DNA from: Phyto melanocephala
Taxonomy: Eukaryota > Arthropoda > Insecta > Diptera > Rhinophoridae
NCBI GenBank assembly: GCA_941918925.1
Contig: OW799234.1
Span: 81,692,997 to 81,756,996 of the forward strand
Length of the DNA: 64,000 bases
Direction of reading: 5' to 3'
Shown: positions 1-12,458 of the stretch, one piece after another
How positions within the stretch are numbered: position 1 is the first letter of the stretch
How the letters are laid out: the number at the start of each line of letters is the position of its first letter
Made by a program: the position numbers and the translations under genes
Notes under the pieces: generated by a model
Seen by the model: only the letters and a program-made list of their open reading frames with translations
What the model was told of the DNA's origin: nothing
The model's database searches: none

Positions 1-187
1 TTTGTAAACTTGTTTTTTTTTTCATGTAATTTTACAAGATGCAATTTTAAGCTGACTACTAGTAAATTTTACTTTTTATCGACACATAGGTAAAAATTTC
101 TTTCTATTATATTAAATTTTCAACACAGAAAATATTATTATCAAAATATGTATGTCTAAACAAACACTAATATTTATTAGCTTAATA

Positions 188-709
188 AAGGGTCCGCCAT
201 CTAACGTTTTTTTCAACTAGTGCTTATTTCGTGAATGGTAACACTTAGCTCATGTCTGATTTGACAGATAATTAGTTTTATCCTTTCGCTGAACGAATAT
301 GGTTGTGTATACGCTTGAACAACGCTGGGAAATATTGCGACATTACTTTGGCCGATTTTGCCAATCATCTTTTGTCATCTTTTCTTTTTGCTTGATGTAA
401 ACAAGCAAAATTGTCGCATTTGGGGCACAGAAAACCCGCACGCATACATTTAAAAGCCGATACACCCAAAACGAGTCACTGTTTGGTGTGGATTTTGGTC
501 CAGAGGCATAATTGGTCCATTTTTTCTTCGAAAATTAGCAAAGAGTGGCCGTAGTTAATGGCAATCGTTATCGGGCCATGTTGAACGAATTGAAGAGGAA
601 ATATTGGCAACATTTGGTTTCAACAGGACGGCGCTACGTGCCACACAGCCGAAGCTATACTTTTTTTTTTATAGCATTTTCAAAAAAAAAAGTTATTTGG
701 CGGACCCTT
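188..709 (+). mobile_element. Internally deleted mariner element, copy 1
   Basis: Terminal inverted repeats built on AAGGGTCCGCCA lie at both ends, each next to a TA dinucleotide (186-187 and 710-711), the Tc1/mariner target duplication. The middle still encodes the C-terminal half of a mariner transposase in broken frames: a WGTENPH-like stretch, then NGNRYRAML, then a degenerate match to the QQDGATCH catalytic-Asp motif near 625-655. The DNA jumps from early N-terminal coding sequence (around 350) to the middle of the gene, so the DNA-binding half is missing. The 522 bp compare with about 1.3 kb for a full mariner. It cannot make transposase and could only have moved in trans. Confidence 0.85.
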
Positions 710-1669
710 TATTATACTAAGTTTTTAACACAGGAAAAATTATTTTCAAAATATGTATGTTTACACAAACACTAATATTTATTAGCTTAATATTAGTCTT
801 CTTTTCTGTAAATATATTTATATATATATATAATTGATTTTTTGTCAGTTTTTACGTTTGAATTTACGATCTTTATGATAGATCCTAATTAAAAAAAATT
901 TTACAGTAAGTAGGCTAATAACTGAGATATAAACAAAACGACTTAAACAATATAACTTACAGTAATATATTAGTTTGCAAATAAAATACGTTTTCAGTAT
1001 CGATATTAAGCACTTACTCTTGCGTTTTGAGTTTTATATTCATGTTTTTTTAACTTACCTAAAAAGAAAGCAAAAGTTAAAAAATTAATTAGTATAATAT
1101 GTTTAAAATTAAAATTATTTTAAAATATGATAATAAAAATTCGATTAGGCTGATCTAACATCCAAATCTTATGTGCAGTAATCCAAAACAACTTTTTTAT
1201 TAATTTTTTTAATGAATGAACTATAAACACAGCTTAGCAATAAACTACATGACACATTTTTATTGCACATAACTTCAATTTTGTTTAAACGTTTATCTTC
1301 GTTTTATAATTATTTTTCTTTTTTCCCCTTTATGCAACAAAACAAAATATACGATTAAATAAAGCCAAGTACTTTGAACTTCTAAAACAAACCGCTAACA
1401 ATAATTGTTTTTTTAAGTCATTTAAAATGTGTTGAGGATACAAACATAAACATAAGCATGTATTCAAATGGAAAGCACAGTCGATAGAAAAGACAAAACC
1501 AGCCAGGCAACTACAAGCCTGTTAGTTCAACGAGGAACTTAGACAAAGCTGAAGTCATAGTGATTGTCAATGATGGAAAACGTACATGCACTGAAACATT
1601 CGCATACCCTACATAATATATATATTTTAAAGCTTTTCAAATAAATTTAAACAAGTACGAATGATAATC
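710..1669. other. AT-rich non-coding spacer
   Basis: No open frame, repeat end or RNA gene was recognised. By position relative to the netrin exon this is probably intronic. Confidence 0.5.
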
Positions 1670-2998
1670 TAGTAATATCCTTCACCATCATGTACATCGC
1701 AGCGAATAGTCTTCAGATTTAATGTAATATTTATTTTTTTTATTTTTTCTAACGCCATCTTTGATTTTGAATTTTTACGCGGTGAGTTATATACTACGAG
1801 TCAAGCCCTTTTATTTTAGAACCATATCGATAGGGTTGCATTTTATTACCATATTAATGGGTTTGAGAATAAAAATGGATCCGACATTTTGTTTAGGCCG
1901 CCATTTTTGATTTGAACTTGTTCATAGTTTACTGTATTCTTTTATTTGATATCAATATTGTGGAGGTTAAAGGGGACAAAGCCGTAACTACTATATTTGA
2001 ATCACTTTATTTCGGATTTTGAATTTTTACTGGTTAAACCCTTTCTATTGTCTTCAATACTGGTGGTGTCGAACTGGGCACACTTTAGAATAACTGACTT
2101 TGACTCAGATATAAATTTATTATTCACCATTTTGTAGAGTGGTTATCATGGATTTCAAACTTATTTTATCTATATATATAAAAATCAATGTGTGTTTGTA
2201 TGAATCTGTCTGTATGTCTGGAAGGAACTATAGGCTATACTTTGGTTTGAAACTGTAAGTGGGCGGGGTGCCACGCCCTATTAAAGAATAAATATTATAT
2301 ATTATATATCACGAAAGTTAATGCAGCTAGAGTCTTCAAATTAAGTACGGTAAACTTTGACATCCACACGAACATTTGGGTCAAAAATGGCCGGACTTTC
2401 AATAGTAGGCGTGGCCACATGAATTAAATACTAAGCGATATCGATTAGAGTAGTGAAATTTTGCAAGATCAATTTTGTTCCCCCAAAAGCTGGTTAAAAA
2501 ATTTTGGAAAAACACCGAAGCGTTTATATTTTTGCACTTATAATTCATTTTGTTTCAAATCGATTTATCAGTTTTTCTCAACAATATTTTGGTGTCTTTA
2601 GAGTATCCAAAAATTAAATAAGAGTTTTTGTAACTTAATATCTTAAAAAACATTCAAAAAATTTTTTTCTGTAAAGCTCTCTTCATTAGTGACCGACTAA
2701 AATTTATTACGAATATCCCTAGAAACACATCCTGAAGCTGAAAAATTTTGATTTATTTTATGAGAGAAAGCAAAGGCAATTGTGTTTATTTTTTCAAATC
2801 TTGGAAAGCTATTAGGCGATTATGCTGGATTTTTGTAGTACATCGTTCCCGGATATATCGAAAAGGATATAATATGTCGGGCCTCGGAAAAGTCGATTTC
2901 AACCAACACATGGACATAGGCAAGCTTTCAAATTACTAACTTAATTACAAAGTTACTTGTATATACCCTTAACACTACAGGTGAAGGGTATAAATTGT
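1670..2998 (+). mobile_element. Old INE-1-like (family B) repeat, composite
   Basis: It starts near a TATCCTTCACCATCATGTA-like stretch and ends with GGTGAAGGGTATAAA, an inverted match to the start. The body repeats phrases seen at 32955-33922: a 'gccatctttgattttgaatt' type segment and an 'agtcaagccctttt' type segment. The two copies are strongly diverged, so this is an old insertion. No coding content. The internal sequence from 2169 looks like an inserted Helitron start. Confidence 0.6.
2169..2420 (+). mobile_element. Possible Helitron 5' end inside older repeat
   Basis: An A is followed by TCTATATATATAAAAAT and then tgt/tct-rich sequence and a 'gggcggggtgccacgccc' type stretch. This mirrors the start of the clearer Helitrons at 26723 and 39642. 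No CTAG-type 3' end was located, so the right boundary is a guess. Confidence 0.35.
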
Positions 2999-4736
2999 CC
3001 TCAGTTTATCTACCAGTGATTGGAAGAACTTTGTCAATAAAAATCAAATTCAGTAAAGAAATGTTTGCGATAAATGTTTTTTATAATTTATATTCATAAT
3101 TCGAATGGCCCATGTGTGGTGTATCATTTGGTCGGTTTGCTTCTACTTTATTATTTTGCTTGTTTTACTCAATTGTATGTGGAAAAACTAACAATAAAAA
3201 ATTTAAATACATATTAAAACTGTTAAACAACTACAACAATATAAATACTAGAGGAAATATTAATAGCATTTATTTGAGGATGCTGCATATACATATACCC
3301 GTACTTATGTCTATGCATGTGTTAAACAGCAGGAATTCATTTGAATTCAAATCAAAACGGCACGAGTCTTGATCTACTGATTTTTACCCGAACCTACTAC
3401 GGCGTACTACTTCATTAACAACAACTTAATATTTACTACTACAACTTTTAGTAAGTGGTGGTAGAAGCGACAGTAGTTTTGTGCATGCCACAAGTTGTAT
3501 TCATTCTTTACTTTGGCGCTGGTATTAGTAGCGGTTAGTTTGAGGACTGGTGTCCACATGTGTTTAATACTAAATTCAATTTCTAAACGTAAACACACTC
3601 CAAAACACATATATTTTAAAATCATTAAATATCTATTCAATTTTTTTCTTTTAATTTTTTTTTCTATTCATGACATTAAAAACATTTGGTGACTGTAGCC
3701 ATACGGGTATCCCACAGCTAAACACTAAAATAAAGCATTGATTGCCGTCTTTGTGTATGGAGTTGAGACCGGGACATACTACAACAGAGAATGACTATGA
3801 ACGCCATATTATAGCGAGTTAATATTTGAAATCCAATTTTTTAAATAACTTTTCAAAAAGTAATTAAACAGTTGTTGTTAATTCCAATTTTTTTTTTTTT
3901 CTTTGGCTAAGAACTAGTAAACATTTGTTAATAATATTAACAATCATTAGACACGTAAAGATTTCTTAATTGAAATTCCATTTATCAAATTTATAAACAT
4001 ACTACTGCTGTGATAATTTAAAAAATATATTTTTATTTATTTTTGAATACGTTTAATTTTTAATCTAAAAATAAATTTATCATAATATACGAGATTAGAA
4101 AAGTTTATTCATAAATAATTTATGATGCTAAATAAGTTGGAGCACAGAATGTTTTTAATGAATATTCATTAAAAGCTGTTAAGAAAGAGTTAAGAACTTA
4201 TTTTCATATTTATCTATTGAGAAAAATCTAAAGATACGCATTTAGTTTATGCTAAAAAAAAATAACGTGTTATTTATTCTCTTTATTAAAATATAATAAT
4301 ACCAGCGTGGGCTTTGAAAAATTATAAAAAAAAATGAAAGAAAATATTTCTTAAAGAGATTTTATTTTGATGGGGTCAAAAGTTAACCATGTCTGTTTAG
4401 TATTCCGGATCATTGATTTTATAAAGAGTAATGACAATTTGGGTGCAACACTATGCTAGTCAGCAAATCAGGTTGTTTGTTGGTTCGATTCCCGCCAAGA
4501 ATTCTTATCTGTTATATTACAACGGGCAAATTGTCAAAATTCCTTCAAAGTACAATTATGCACGAAACCTTATATTCTCAACTATTCCTCGGAGATTTTG
4601 TTTAGAAACTACTTCATACAAATTAAAACCAGTTATTTAATTTTACAACGATTTCTAAAAATTAGCAAAAATTATATGTCGTATTCATTAAAACTATTTT
4701 AGGTTTATTAAATACTTATTTCCCGAATAACCCTTA
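2999..4736. other. AT-rich non-coding spacer
   Basis: Short open frames here (for example 3112-3372) have no recognisable domain and fit chance. A perfect RNA polymerase III B-box-like string, GGTTCGATTCC, sits at 4482-4492, but no tRNA cloverleaf can be drawn around it. Confidence 0.45.
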
Positions 4737-5260
4737 TACTATGTTCACACAGGCGCCTTAATTGTCAATTTATAATATTATCGCAATTAAAGGCCTTGTT
4801 GAGCTCAATTTACCATACTAAAAATTATTTTTAAATTGAGCAATATATACTTAATTGTTTCACTTATTGTCTAAAACTCGAAATACAACTATTGAGAAGT
4901 ATGTTCAATGAGAAGAAAATTCTATAGGTGGCATTTATAATGTCAAACAAATAAATTCACAAAAAATAAAAATTAAGAAAATGAAAAATTTTTGAAGAAA
5001 ATTTTAAAAAAATGTTTGAATAAATTCAAATACATACATATAAGTATATATACATATGTATGAATATAATTGTAAATATATTTTATCAACAGGAAAAACA
5101 CTGAAAAGAAGGCATTATTTGATTTGGTATATATACATCGTATTTTACAGCTATCAAATGCTAATGGAGTAAGATAAATTGAGTATGTCTGAACACTTAT
5201 TTTAATTGCTCAATCAACACTAAATTGAAACAATTAAAAATATCTGTCTGAACAGGGTAT
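4737..5260. mobile_element. Foldback-like element with long imperfect inverted repeats
   Basis: The first ~85 bp (ACTATGTTCACACAG, then TTAATTG, TCAATTTA, CAATTAA, TCAATTTA) align in order with the reverse complement of the last ~85 bp (ACCCTGTTCAGACAG and the same later blocks). The interior has no open frame. The target duplication is unclear, so the superfamily is not assigned. Confidence 0.5.
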
Positions 5261-5285
5261 TAAACAAACTTAAAACCTTTTTTAT

Positions 5286-5939
5286 GAATACGGCAGCGAT
5301 GAACGACGAACTTCGCCCAGCATGTCGAATTCGTCAGTAAAAATTCGCAAAGTAAATTCGTCGTATGGAGCACAATAACGACGAAAAAGTAACATATTTT
5401 ATAGTTGATAAAATTGTTAGCTGTTGGAGCAAAGGAAAAACAAAAATAATCTAAGAATTTAAATTTAAAATGTGCTGGTTACTAACAATTTTGATTTTGT
5501 ACAACAGCTAATAGTGTGACCATATGAAAAAATATCAATTTAAACATTTGCAAAAACACAAATAAAAACAATTTATGGTAGTTAACTATTTTATATTTAA
5601 TTTAAATGTCCTAAATAAAAAAATAAAACAATTATTAAAGTAAAAACTAACTTTTTCCATAAAAGTTGATATGTAAAATCAAATTTAGTCACCTTATACC
5701 AAATTGTTCGTCGTTCGCTAGCGTAAAAAAATAGAAAAAAATCTATTGCAGAGTTCGCCTCGTACAGCGAATTTGACCAACGCCATAATTGTACGCATTC
5801 TTGTATACAGAAATGTGTTTTATTTTTGACGGTGAATACTTGCGGCGAATAAATCGTCGTTCGTCGCAATTGTGCGCCTAGCATTATTGTCAAAAGCGTT
5901 TTCGTGTTATTCTTCTGTCAAAACCGACGGGAATACGGC
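5286..5939. mobile_element. Putative element bounded by 9-bp direct repeat GAATACGGC
   Basis: GAATACGGC occurs at 5286-5294 and 5931-5939. Inside, a GCGATGAACGACGAA...CGCC block at 5295-5316 pairs with GGCG...TCGTCGTTCGTCGC at 5844-5867. The interior is rich in ttcgtcg/gcgaat strings, unlike the flanks. A 9-bp duplication would suit Mutator-like elements, but the extreme ends do not pair well, so this is tentative. Confidence 0.4.
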
Positions 5940-6896
5940 TCATTCATTTAACATTGTCCTCAATATTAAAAGGTACCGATACATACGACAATGACTCTTA
6001 CAATACGCCTTATTTACTAGTTCAAAAATATATAAAGGGTGTCCTAAAATAAATAAAAAAATATTAACCCTAAGAAAACATGCGATCTAAGAACACAATT
6101 CTGATAAGTAAAGCGAGAAATTACGCGACCAGCAAATGTCACAATCATTTATTAAAAAATTGTTCGGATTAAACGATCGTATAAAAAGTCAAAAATATTT
6201 TAACAGTAGAAAAAACCACGAGCAATCACCTAATAGAAGCTTTGGAAGGAGTAGCACTATTATGTAGCTACGTGGCGCTGCACAATTACCAACATGCAGA
6301 AAAGTGAAAAAGGTCTGAAGCTATTTTACTGCTAATATCATTAAGTTCCAGTCACTGCTCCACCCACCTCCAGACCAATATATGCACAGACGCTTTGTAA
6401 ATACAATTTATATCCATATGGATTCTATTTACTAAAAATAGGATATTTTAGGCAACTAACAAAGCTATCGAAATAACAAACTGGTTTCTTTAATTTTGCT
6501 AAAAAAAAATCTGCAACTAAATGTTGTTGTTCAATAGTCCATAAAAGGTGTGAATGATCATGTGACTTCAGTTTTTATGTCAGTAAAAATTTATAAGCAC
6601 ATCAAATGGACAGTTTTTTTTCAAATTTACAGTTCACGTTAACTGCACACAACCCTTCAATAATAGCATCTTAGCGGCAAATTGAAGGTATAAGTAGGTC
6701 TTATTTAACAGACACAAGAACGCCGATACCCATTGCATATTCAATTTTATTTATATTTTTATAGAGCACGGGCTTTCACACTCACTTGCGAAAATGAGGC
6801 TTGTAAAGACCATCTCATAAAGTCTTCTTTCGAACCCTTAATATGAAAATGCTTTCTAATTTTTGTAAAATTCAACAGCATTTTTTCGTTTATAAT
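5940..6896. other. AT-rich non-coding spacer
   Basis: Nothing was recognised apart from short simple-sequence runs. Confidence 0.45.
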
Positions 6897-7508
6897 TATA
6901 CCCGCCACCAAAAAAATGGTGGGGGTATATTCATTTTGTCATTCCGTTTGTAACACATCGAAATATCCATTTTAGACCCCATAAAGTATATATATTCTGA
7001 ATCAGGGTTTGATTTGATGAAGATCTAGCTATGTCCGTCCGTCTGTCCGTCTGTTGAAAGCACGATAGAGGTCGCACCGAAAAAGTTAGGGGGCTCAAAT
7101 TTTGCCAGAATCTTTCTTATAGACAAGGTTTGTTTGGTATTGAAAATGGGCTAAATCAGAATATTAGGGAGAGAGTTATAGCTCGAAAAGCAAGAGTAGG
7201 TCGAAAAAACCGTGTCCTTCGAACATCGAATAAAATGAAATTGTGTCCAAACGCATTAACGTAGACTCATGAAACTTCGAATATATATTTCCTGAGTAAA
7301 AAATTTTTCCCCGAAAATTGTCTAAATCTATGCAATAGGAGAGGAGTTATCGATCAAAATGTACGAAAATTTATACCGCACAGTGTAATTTTCGGTATAT
7401 TTAAAAACAAAAACGTCATAAAAGCAACAAAATTGGATGTACGACTCTGAAATTTTGCACACTTTGCTTTTTGGTGAGACGCTTTTTTGCAACGGAAAAT
7501 CAATGTGA

Positions 7509-8640
7509 CACGCCCACTTTTACGCCCACCTCCCATATAACGTTTTACTTAAAATTCATATAATTTCTCTATTAATAAAGATTTTGGAATGACAAAGGGC
7601 TATATTGAAACACCTAAGTTGTACTCATTCGCAAAAAATAACTTTGACACGCCTACTATAACGCCCACTTTTCACGTTATCTACCGTTAATGAAATTTAA
7701 AAGCTCATAAAACCGCCAAAATGAGAGGTATGATGAATAAATTTGCTACGTATATCCCCCTAGGCAATGTCATTACTGTGCCAGAAAATTAAGGTGCCAC
7801 GCCCACTTTTACGCCCACCTCCCATATAACGTTTTATATAAAATTCATATAATTTCTCTATTAATAAAGATTTTGGAATAACAAAGGGCTATATTGAAAC
7901 ACTTTAGTTGTACTCATTCGCAAAAACAACTTCGACACGCCTACTATAACGCCCACTTTTCACGTTATCTATCGTTAATGAAATTTAAAAGCTCATAAAA
8001 CCGACAAAATGAGAGGTATTATGATAAAATTGGCCACGTATATCCTCCTAGGCAATGTCATTACTGTGACAGAAAAATAAAGTGCCACGCCCACTTTTAT
8101 GCCCACCTCCCATATAACGTTTTACCTAAAATTCATATAATTTCTCTATTAATAAAGATTTTGGAATAATAAAGGGCTATATGAAACATCTAATTTGTAC
8201 TCATTCGCAAAAATAACTTTGACACGCCTACTATAACGCCCACTTTTCACGTTATCTAACGTTAATGAAATTTAAAAGCACATAAACACGCCTACTATAA
8301 CGCCCACTTTTCACGTTATCTACCGTTAATGAAATTTAAAGCTCATAAAACCGCCAAAATTAGAGGTATGATGATAAAATTTGCTACGGATATTCTTCTA
8401 ATCAATGTAATTGTTGTGCCAAAAAGTTTAAGTCACACGCCCACTTTAACGCCTACCTCCCATACAACGGTTTATCTTAAATTCATGTAATTTCTCTATT
8501 GACAAAGTTTTTGGGAAAATAAAGGACTATATTGAAATATCTAAGTTGTATTTATTAGCAGAAACTTTATTGACACGCCTACTTTAATGCCCACTTTCAT
8601 TGAAAGACTACATTTACAAAAGCATTTTAGTAGCATATCG
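7509..8640 (+). repeat. Tandem array of ~289-bp units within family A
   Basis: The marker ACGCCCACTTT starts at 7509, 7799, 8087 and 8437. Spacings are 290, 288 and 350 bp; the longer unit holds an extra copy of a ~62-bp piece around 8222-8347. Each unit carries acgcccacct, an attaataaagattttgga-type segment and a gacacgcctacta segment. Confidence 0.8.
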
Positions 8641-8648
8641 AAGTTATA

Positions 8649-9256
8649 AAGGGTGGTTAAATTTTAAGGGCGAAGTTGAATTTAAATAAAAAGCAAATTA
8701 TTTAGGAAATTATTATTATTTCTTTTTATAATGATAAATGATAAATTTGTATGGTTAAATTATGTATTTAACAAAATATCGGCCAACTGTTCACCCCTAT
8801 CCTTGGCCCACTCCTCTATCTGATTGTCCAAGTTTTCAATGACAATGTTGATGCTCAATTGTTGGGCACGATGATGAGTCGAGGTTGACTGCTCTTTTGC
8901 CACACTATCGCAAAAAACAGCAATGGTTCCCATTCAACGAACTAAGAAGGCATTCACAGATTTTCTAACATTTTATACAGACCTGTTTTGCAGAAATTTA
9001 AATATTTTTTACAATTTTCCCGAATGTGGACGAATTTGAACGATTATGTTGATCAAAAGAATTATGCACAAAATGCATTTTGACTTCAACGCCCATTTTT
9101 ATAAAAAAAACCTGAATAACTTTAAAGCGTTGCTCTTTCCACGGATCAAATTGAGTAAGTTTGAGATTGAGAAATGTCAAGTGAAATGCAGAAAACAAAT
9201 TTAAAGACTAGGTGTAGTTCACCTTCAACATGGGCCCTTAAAATTTAACCACCCTC
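8649..9256. mobile_element. Nested TA-flanked non-autonomous element
   Basis: The ends are AAGGGTGGTTAAATTTTAAG and its near-perfect inverse ending TTTAACCACCCTC. TA lies on both sides (8647-8648, 9257-9258). The related repeat at 12459-13335 has the uninterrupted site (GAAGTTATACAAAG on the other strand), which confirms the boundaries and the TA duplication. Size is 608 bp; any coding content is broken and unidentified. Tc1/mariner-type by TA target. Confidence 0.75.
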
Positions 9257-9632
9257 TACAAAGAAAGAGATACATATTTTATTATAAAGAGATTATTCCA
9301 TAGCGATTAACAAAATAATAAATATTGTGCTTTAAATGTACACAAAATTGGTGGTGGGTATAAAAGATTCGGCACAGCCGAATATAGTGCTCTTACTTGT
9401 TTTATATTAAACTGGTTTTTCATACACATTTCGTATAATTTTGCTTCCTTTTTTGAGCTGTGATTCAACCACATTAATTAAAAGCTTTAAGCACAACTAA
9501 ATGAATACCTGTTTAATTTTAAAAAATTTTTATTTTTCAACATGTTTTTTTAGAAGGTCTGACATCATACTTGCCGCCACTCGTATTTTGTAGTCACCGC
9601 GTTGATAATAACACACAGTTAGTCCAACAAAA

Positions 9633-10083
9633 GCTCTAAACACATAGACGACAGCAGACTTCACAACTTCACGGCTTCAAATGCTGCCTGTATTTTAGCA
9701 ATACAAATCTCAGGGATGCCGCATATATATTTCATAATGAATAAAATTAAGGTGATTGATAAAAAATGTAATAATATCACAAAAAACTACAAAAACACAT
9801 AAATTTATTTCTTTATTGTATTTTTGTAATGTTCTTTTATGTTTAATATTAAAAATAAGTTTTTGTTCTTATTTTTCCAATTTAATATATATAATGGCAA
9901 CACTATATTTGTTTATTGCTGCCCGTCAAAATAGAAAATAGCCGAAGTTGCCAGCAGCAGCAAATGCTGTTGTGCAGTCGTGCTGCTGTGTTGCCGTCAA
10001 AATAATCGTTTACAATTAAACACATGGATTTTATTTTTGACATTTTGCTGCTTGCTGTCTGCTGCCGTCTATGTGTTTAGAGC
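9633..10083. mobile_element. 451-bp MITE with 27-bp inverted repeats
   Basis: GCTCTAAACACATAGACGAC at 9633 is inverted at 10057-10083 (26 of 27 bp agree). AAAA flanks both ends as a possible short duplication. The interior contains further palindromic CAGCAG/CTGCTG-rich sequence around 9950-9995. No ORF. Confidence 0.75.
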
Positions 10084-12458
10084 AAAACGCTTTATTATGT
10101 TCACCACAACACAAACATCTAGGTTTTAATTTTAAGTGAGCCAGCCTTTGATTTATCCCTAAACAGACTTAATCACACCTCAATTTAAAACTAAAAAATT
10201 TCTATTTAAAAAAAAATCTTTAAATAAATACTTAAACTTCTTAAAACTTTCAACAAAGCTATACACATATTTTGGTATTCTTTTTGATAGAGAATAATTG
10301 ATGAATTTTCGTTAATTTCTCTATTTTTTTTTTTTTTCATAAAGTGGTTGATTGATTTTTATAAATACATCTTAAAAAGCTTAAAGCGTCTCTTTAAAAA
10401 AAATTTGTATAGTTCTTTAATCTATTGGCATTACTATTAACCGTGTAGCTGCTTTCAAACTCTTATATCTCATCAACAGACTGAACATAAAGCCATAAAT
10501 TATTTGGTGTTGGCAAATCAATTACAAAGCAATTTAAAATCAATTTCAACGATTTTAAATCTTTTTTTTTCTTTTGGATACCAAAAACCAACGATTCGTA
10601 CCCATGCAGACAGGCAACGGATGAGTCAAATGGTAAACGCAAATTATAAAAAAATAAGAACTACGAAAAAAAACTGAATAGAACATGTGTAAATAGAAAA
10701 TAGATTTGTACACATTCTTGTAAATGCAAGTGTTTGGTAGTTGCACTGTTGACTGGATGGTCATGAATAAACACTATGAGAAGAAAGAACAACTACCAAA
10801 TGAAAAGAGCTTAGATTCCAAAAATGTTTTAACTTTAAATACTTAACTCAAATCCAAACACGCACTTATTGAATGGGAAATATCTAAAAAGAATACGAAA
10901 AAATACCTAAAAACTTAAATGAACTTGCACAGATACAAAAACTATTTGCAGTTACATGTGCAATTACAAAAATGTTTAGCCAAAGAAAAAAAAAACATTA
11001 CAAAGAGGTTAAGATTTTGTAGAACATAACACCAAGCAGGAACGAATAAAAAAGAAAGGACTGACAATCAGAAAAGAAATTCTCCCAGCAACGCATTAAA
11101 ACGTCTTTTCGGCTGGCTAAACTAAAAGCCAAAAGCAATAGAAACAAAGTTGTCTGCACAAATGTAACATAAAAAACTATAGCATATTAAATGCTTAAAG
11201 ATGGAATAATGGGAAGGTATGCTAACATTGACATACAGACAAACCTAAATGAATATAAGGCAAAGGCTTAAAGCTTCAAATTTGAGATAAGCTTTGTAAA
11301 AAATATTTGTTAGGACTAAAATCTAGTTCTTAGGGACCATTTTAAATCATAGTGTGACTTAAGAGCTATATAAGTAAAAGCTTTTTAATAAATTTTTATT
11401 TTTAATTTTTGAGATTTATCAACAGCTTCCATGTAACTGAAAAGTTAAGTTCAGTAATTTTATTAGAAATTTTATAGTTTTTTCTATACTCGCACTAACA
11501 AAAACCTTTTCTTATCAAGTCTTAAGCTAACATCCCATTATGATCACAAATAGCACAATGTGTACCGATTTTGGCTTTGTAAATTGGCAGACATTTAAAA
11601 TAGTGCACGACTTATTTTTACTTTACTTTTGCAAGACTACAAAAACAAATGTATTGAACTTCAACATGGATTACTTGAGCAAATGTATTCAACTAAACAG
11701 TACAAAGTATTCTTGCAAAAATTCGCACAACATAACAAATAACTAAAAACCTGAGCTTTCAAAGCTTTACGGCGTTCAAGGCCAACAAATAAATTATCGT
11801 CGGAGGTTTTTGGGATTTCAAAAGGGCTTTACTGCTATTGTGTTCTTTTCCATAAAGTTTTAATAGATTTAATAGCCTCACATATCGTACTATAGTGCAA
11901 CTATAGCTGCCAGATGATACGGGTGAAAAATCTTAATATTTGTGATTAACAGTCGTCAAAATTATAAAAATTTAAAAAATAATAAAAAATTTAATGTTCA
12001 AAACAATAAAAGCATTTTGCTAAAATATGTTTAATTAACCACCATTTTTATAAGCAATAAATAACTTTTTAAAGGCAATAAACAATAATAAGTTTAGGTT
12101 ATATTTTTTGCAAATAAAAATTACAATTTCTTTAAAATCAAAACAATTGCCACTCTATACTTTCAAGAAATCCCATTAATAAAGTAGCCGGACCAGAAAA
12201 ATTTTGCTGTCGTAAAATTAAAAAAAAAAATAAATTGATTAGAAGAATTTGAGAATGCTGTCGTTTAACAAAATGGATATATACATAAAGGAAGTTGCAC
12301 CTAGTTGATTATTTTTTCTTGCATGTAGTGACATTCAACACAGATAACAATAAGATAAAATTACTACAAACCTTTTGGAATGTTAGCGGCTTTAACACAC
12401 ATAACAGTGGGAGCATTTTACTGCTTCAGATGAATACAACGGCGTAAGTTTTGAAAAA
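10084..12458. other. AT-rich non-coding spacer
   Basis: Long A/T runs and no repeat termini recognised. Open frames at 10555-10764 (minus) and 11540-11746 (plus) are short, of biased composition and without known motifs; I treat them as chance. Confidence 0.5.

Larger units (their letters stand above)
6897..9401 (+). mobile_element. INE-1/Helentron-like element, family A copy 1
   Basis: The 5' end reads TTATACCCGCCACC, and the complementary GGTGGTGGGTATAA lies just inside the 3' end, followed by the hairpin TTCGGCACAGCCGAA and the terminus CTCTTACTTGTTT. Such asymmetric terminal inverted repeats plus a 3' hairpin are the hallmark of Helentron-associated elements (Drosophila INE-1/DINE-1). 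The 'gaccccataaagtatatata' and 'gtccgtccgtctgtccgtct' type segments and the many 'ccacgcccac' strings also match that family's layout. No protein is encoded. The copy is long because it holds a tandem array (7509-8450) and a nested TA-flanked element (8649-9256). Confidence 0.8.

Noticed and set aside
4431..4640. tRNA or SINE at the perfect B-box GGTTCGATTCC (4482)
   Set aside because: No acceptor stem, A box at proper spacing or anticodon arm can be formed; a chance match cannot be excluded.
7509..8640. CRISPR-like array from regular repeats
   Set aside because: Units are ~289 bp, contiguous and inside a eukaryotic transposable element; there are no short repeats with unique spacers.
11540..11746. 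Small protein gene of 68 codons
   Set aside because: Composition fits AT-rich random sequence, with no domain, no signal peptide and no splice context.
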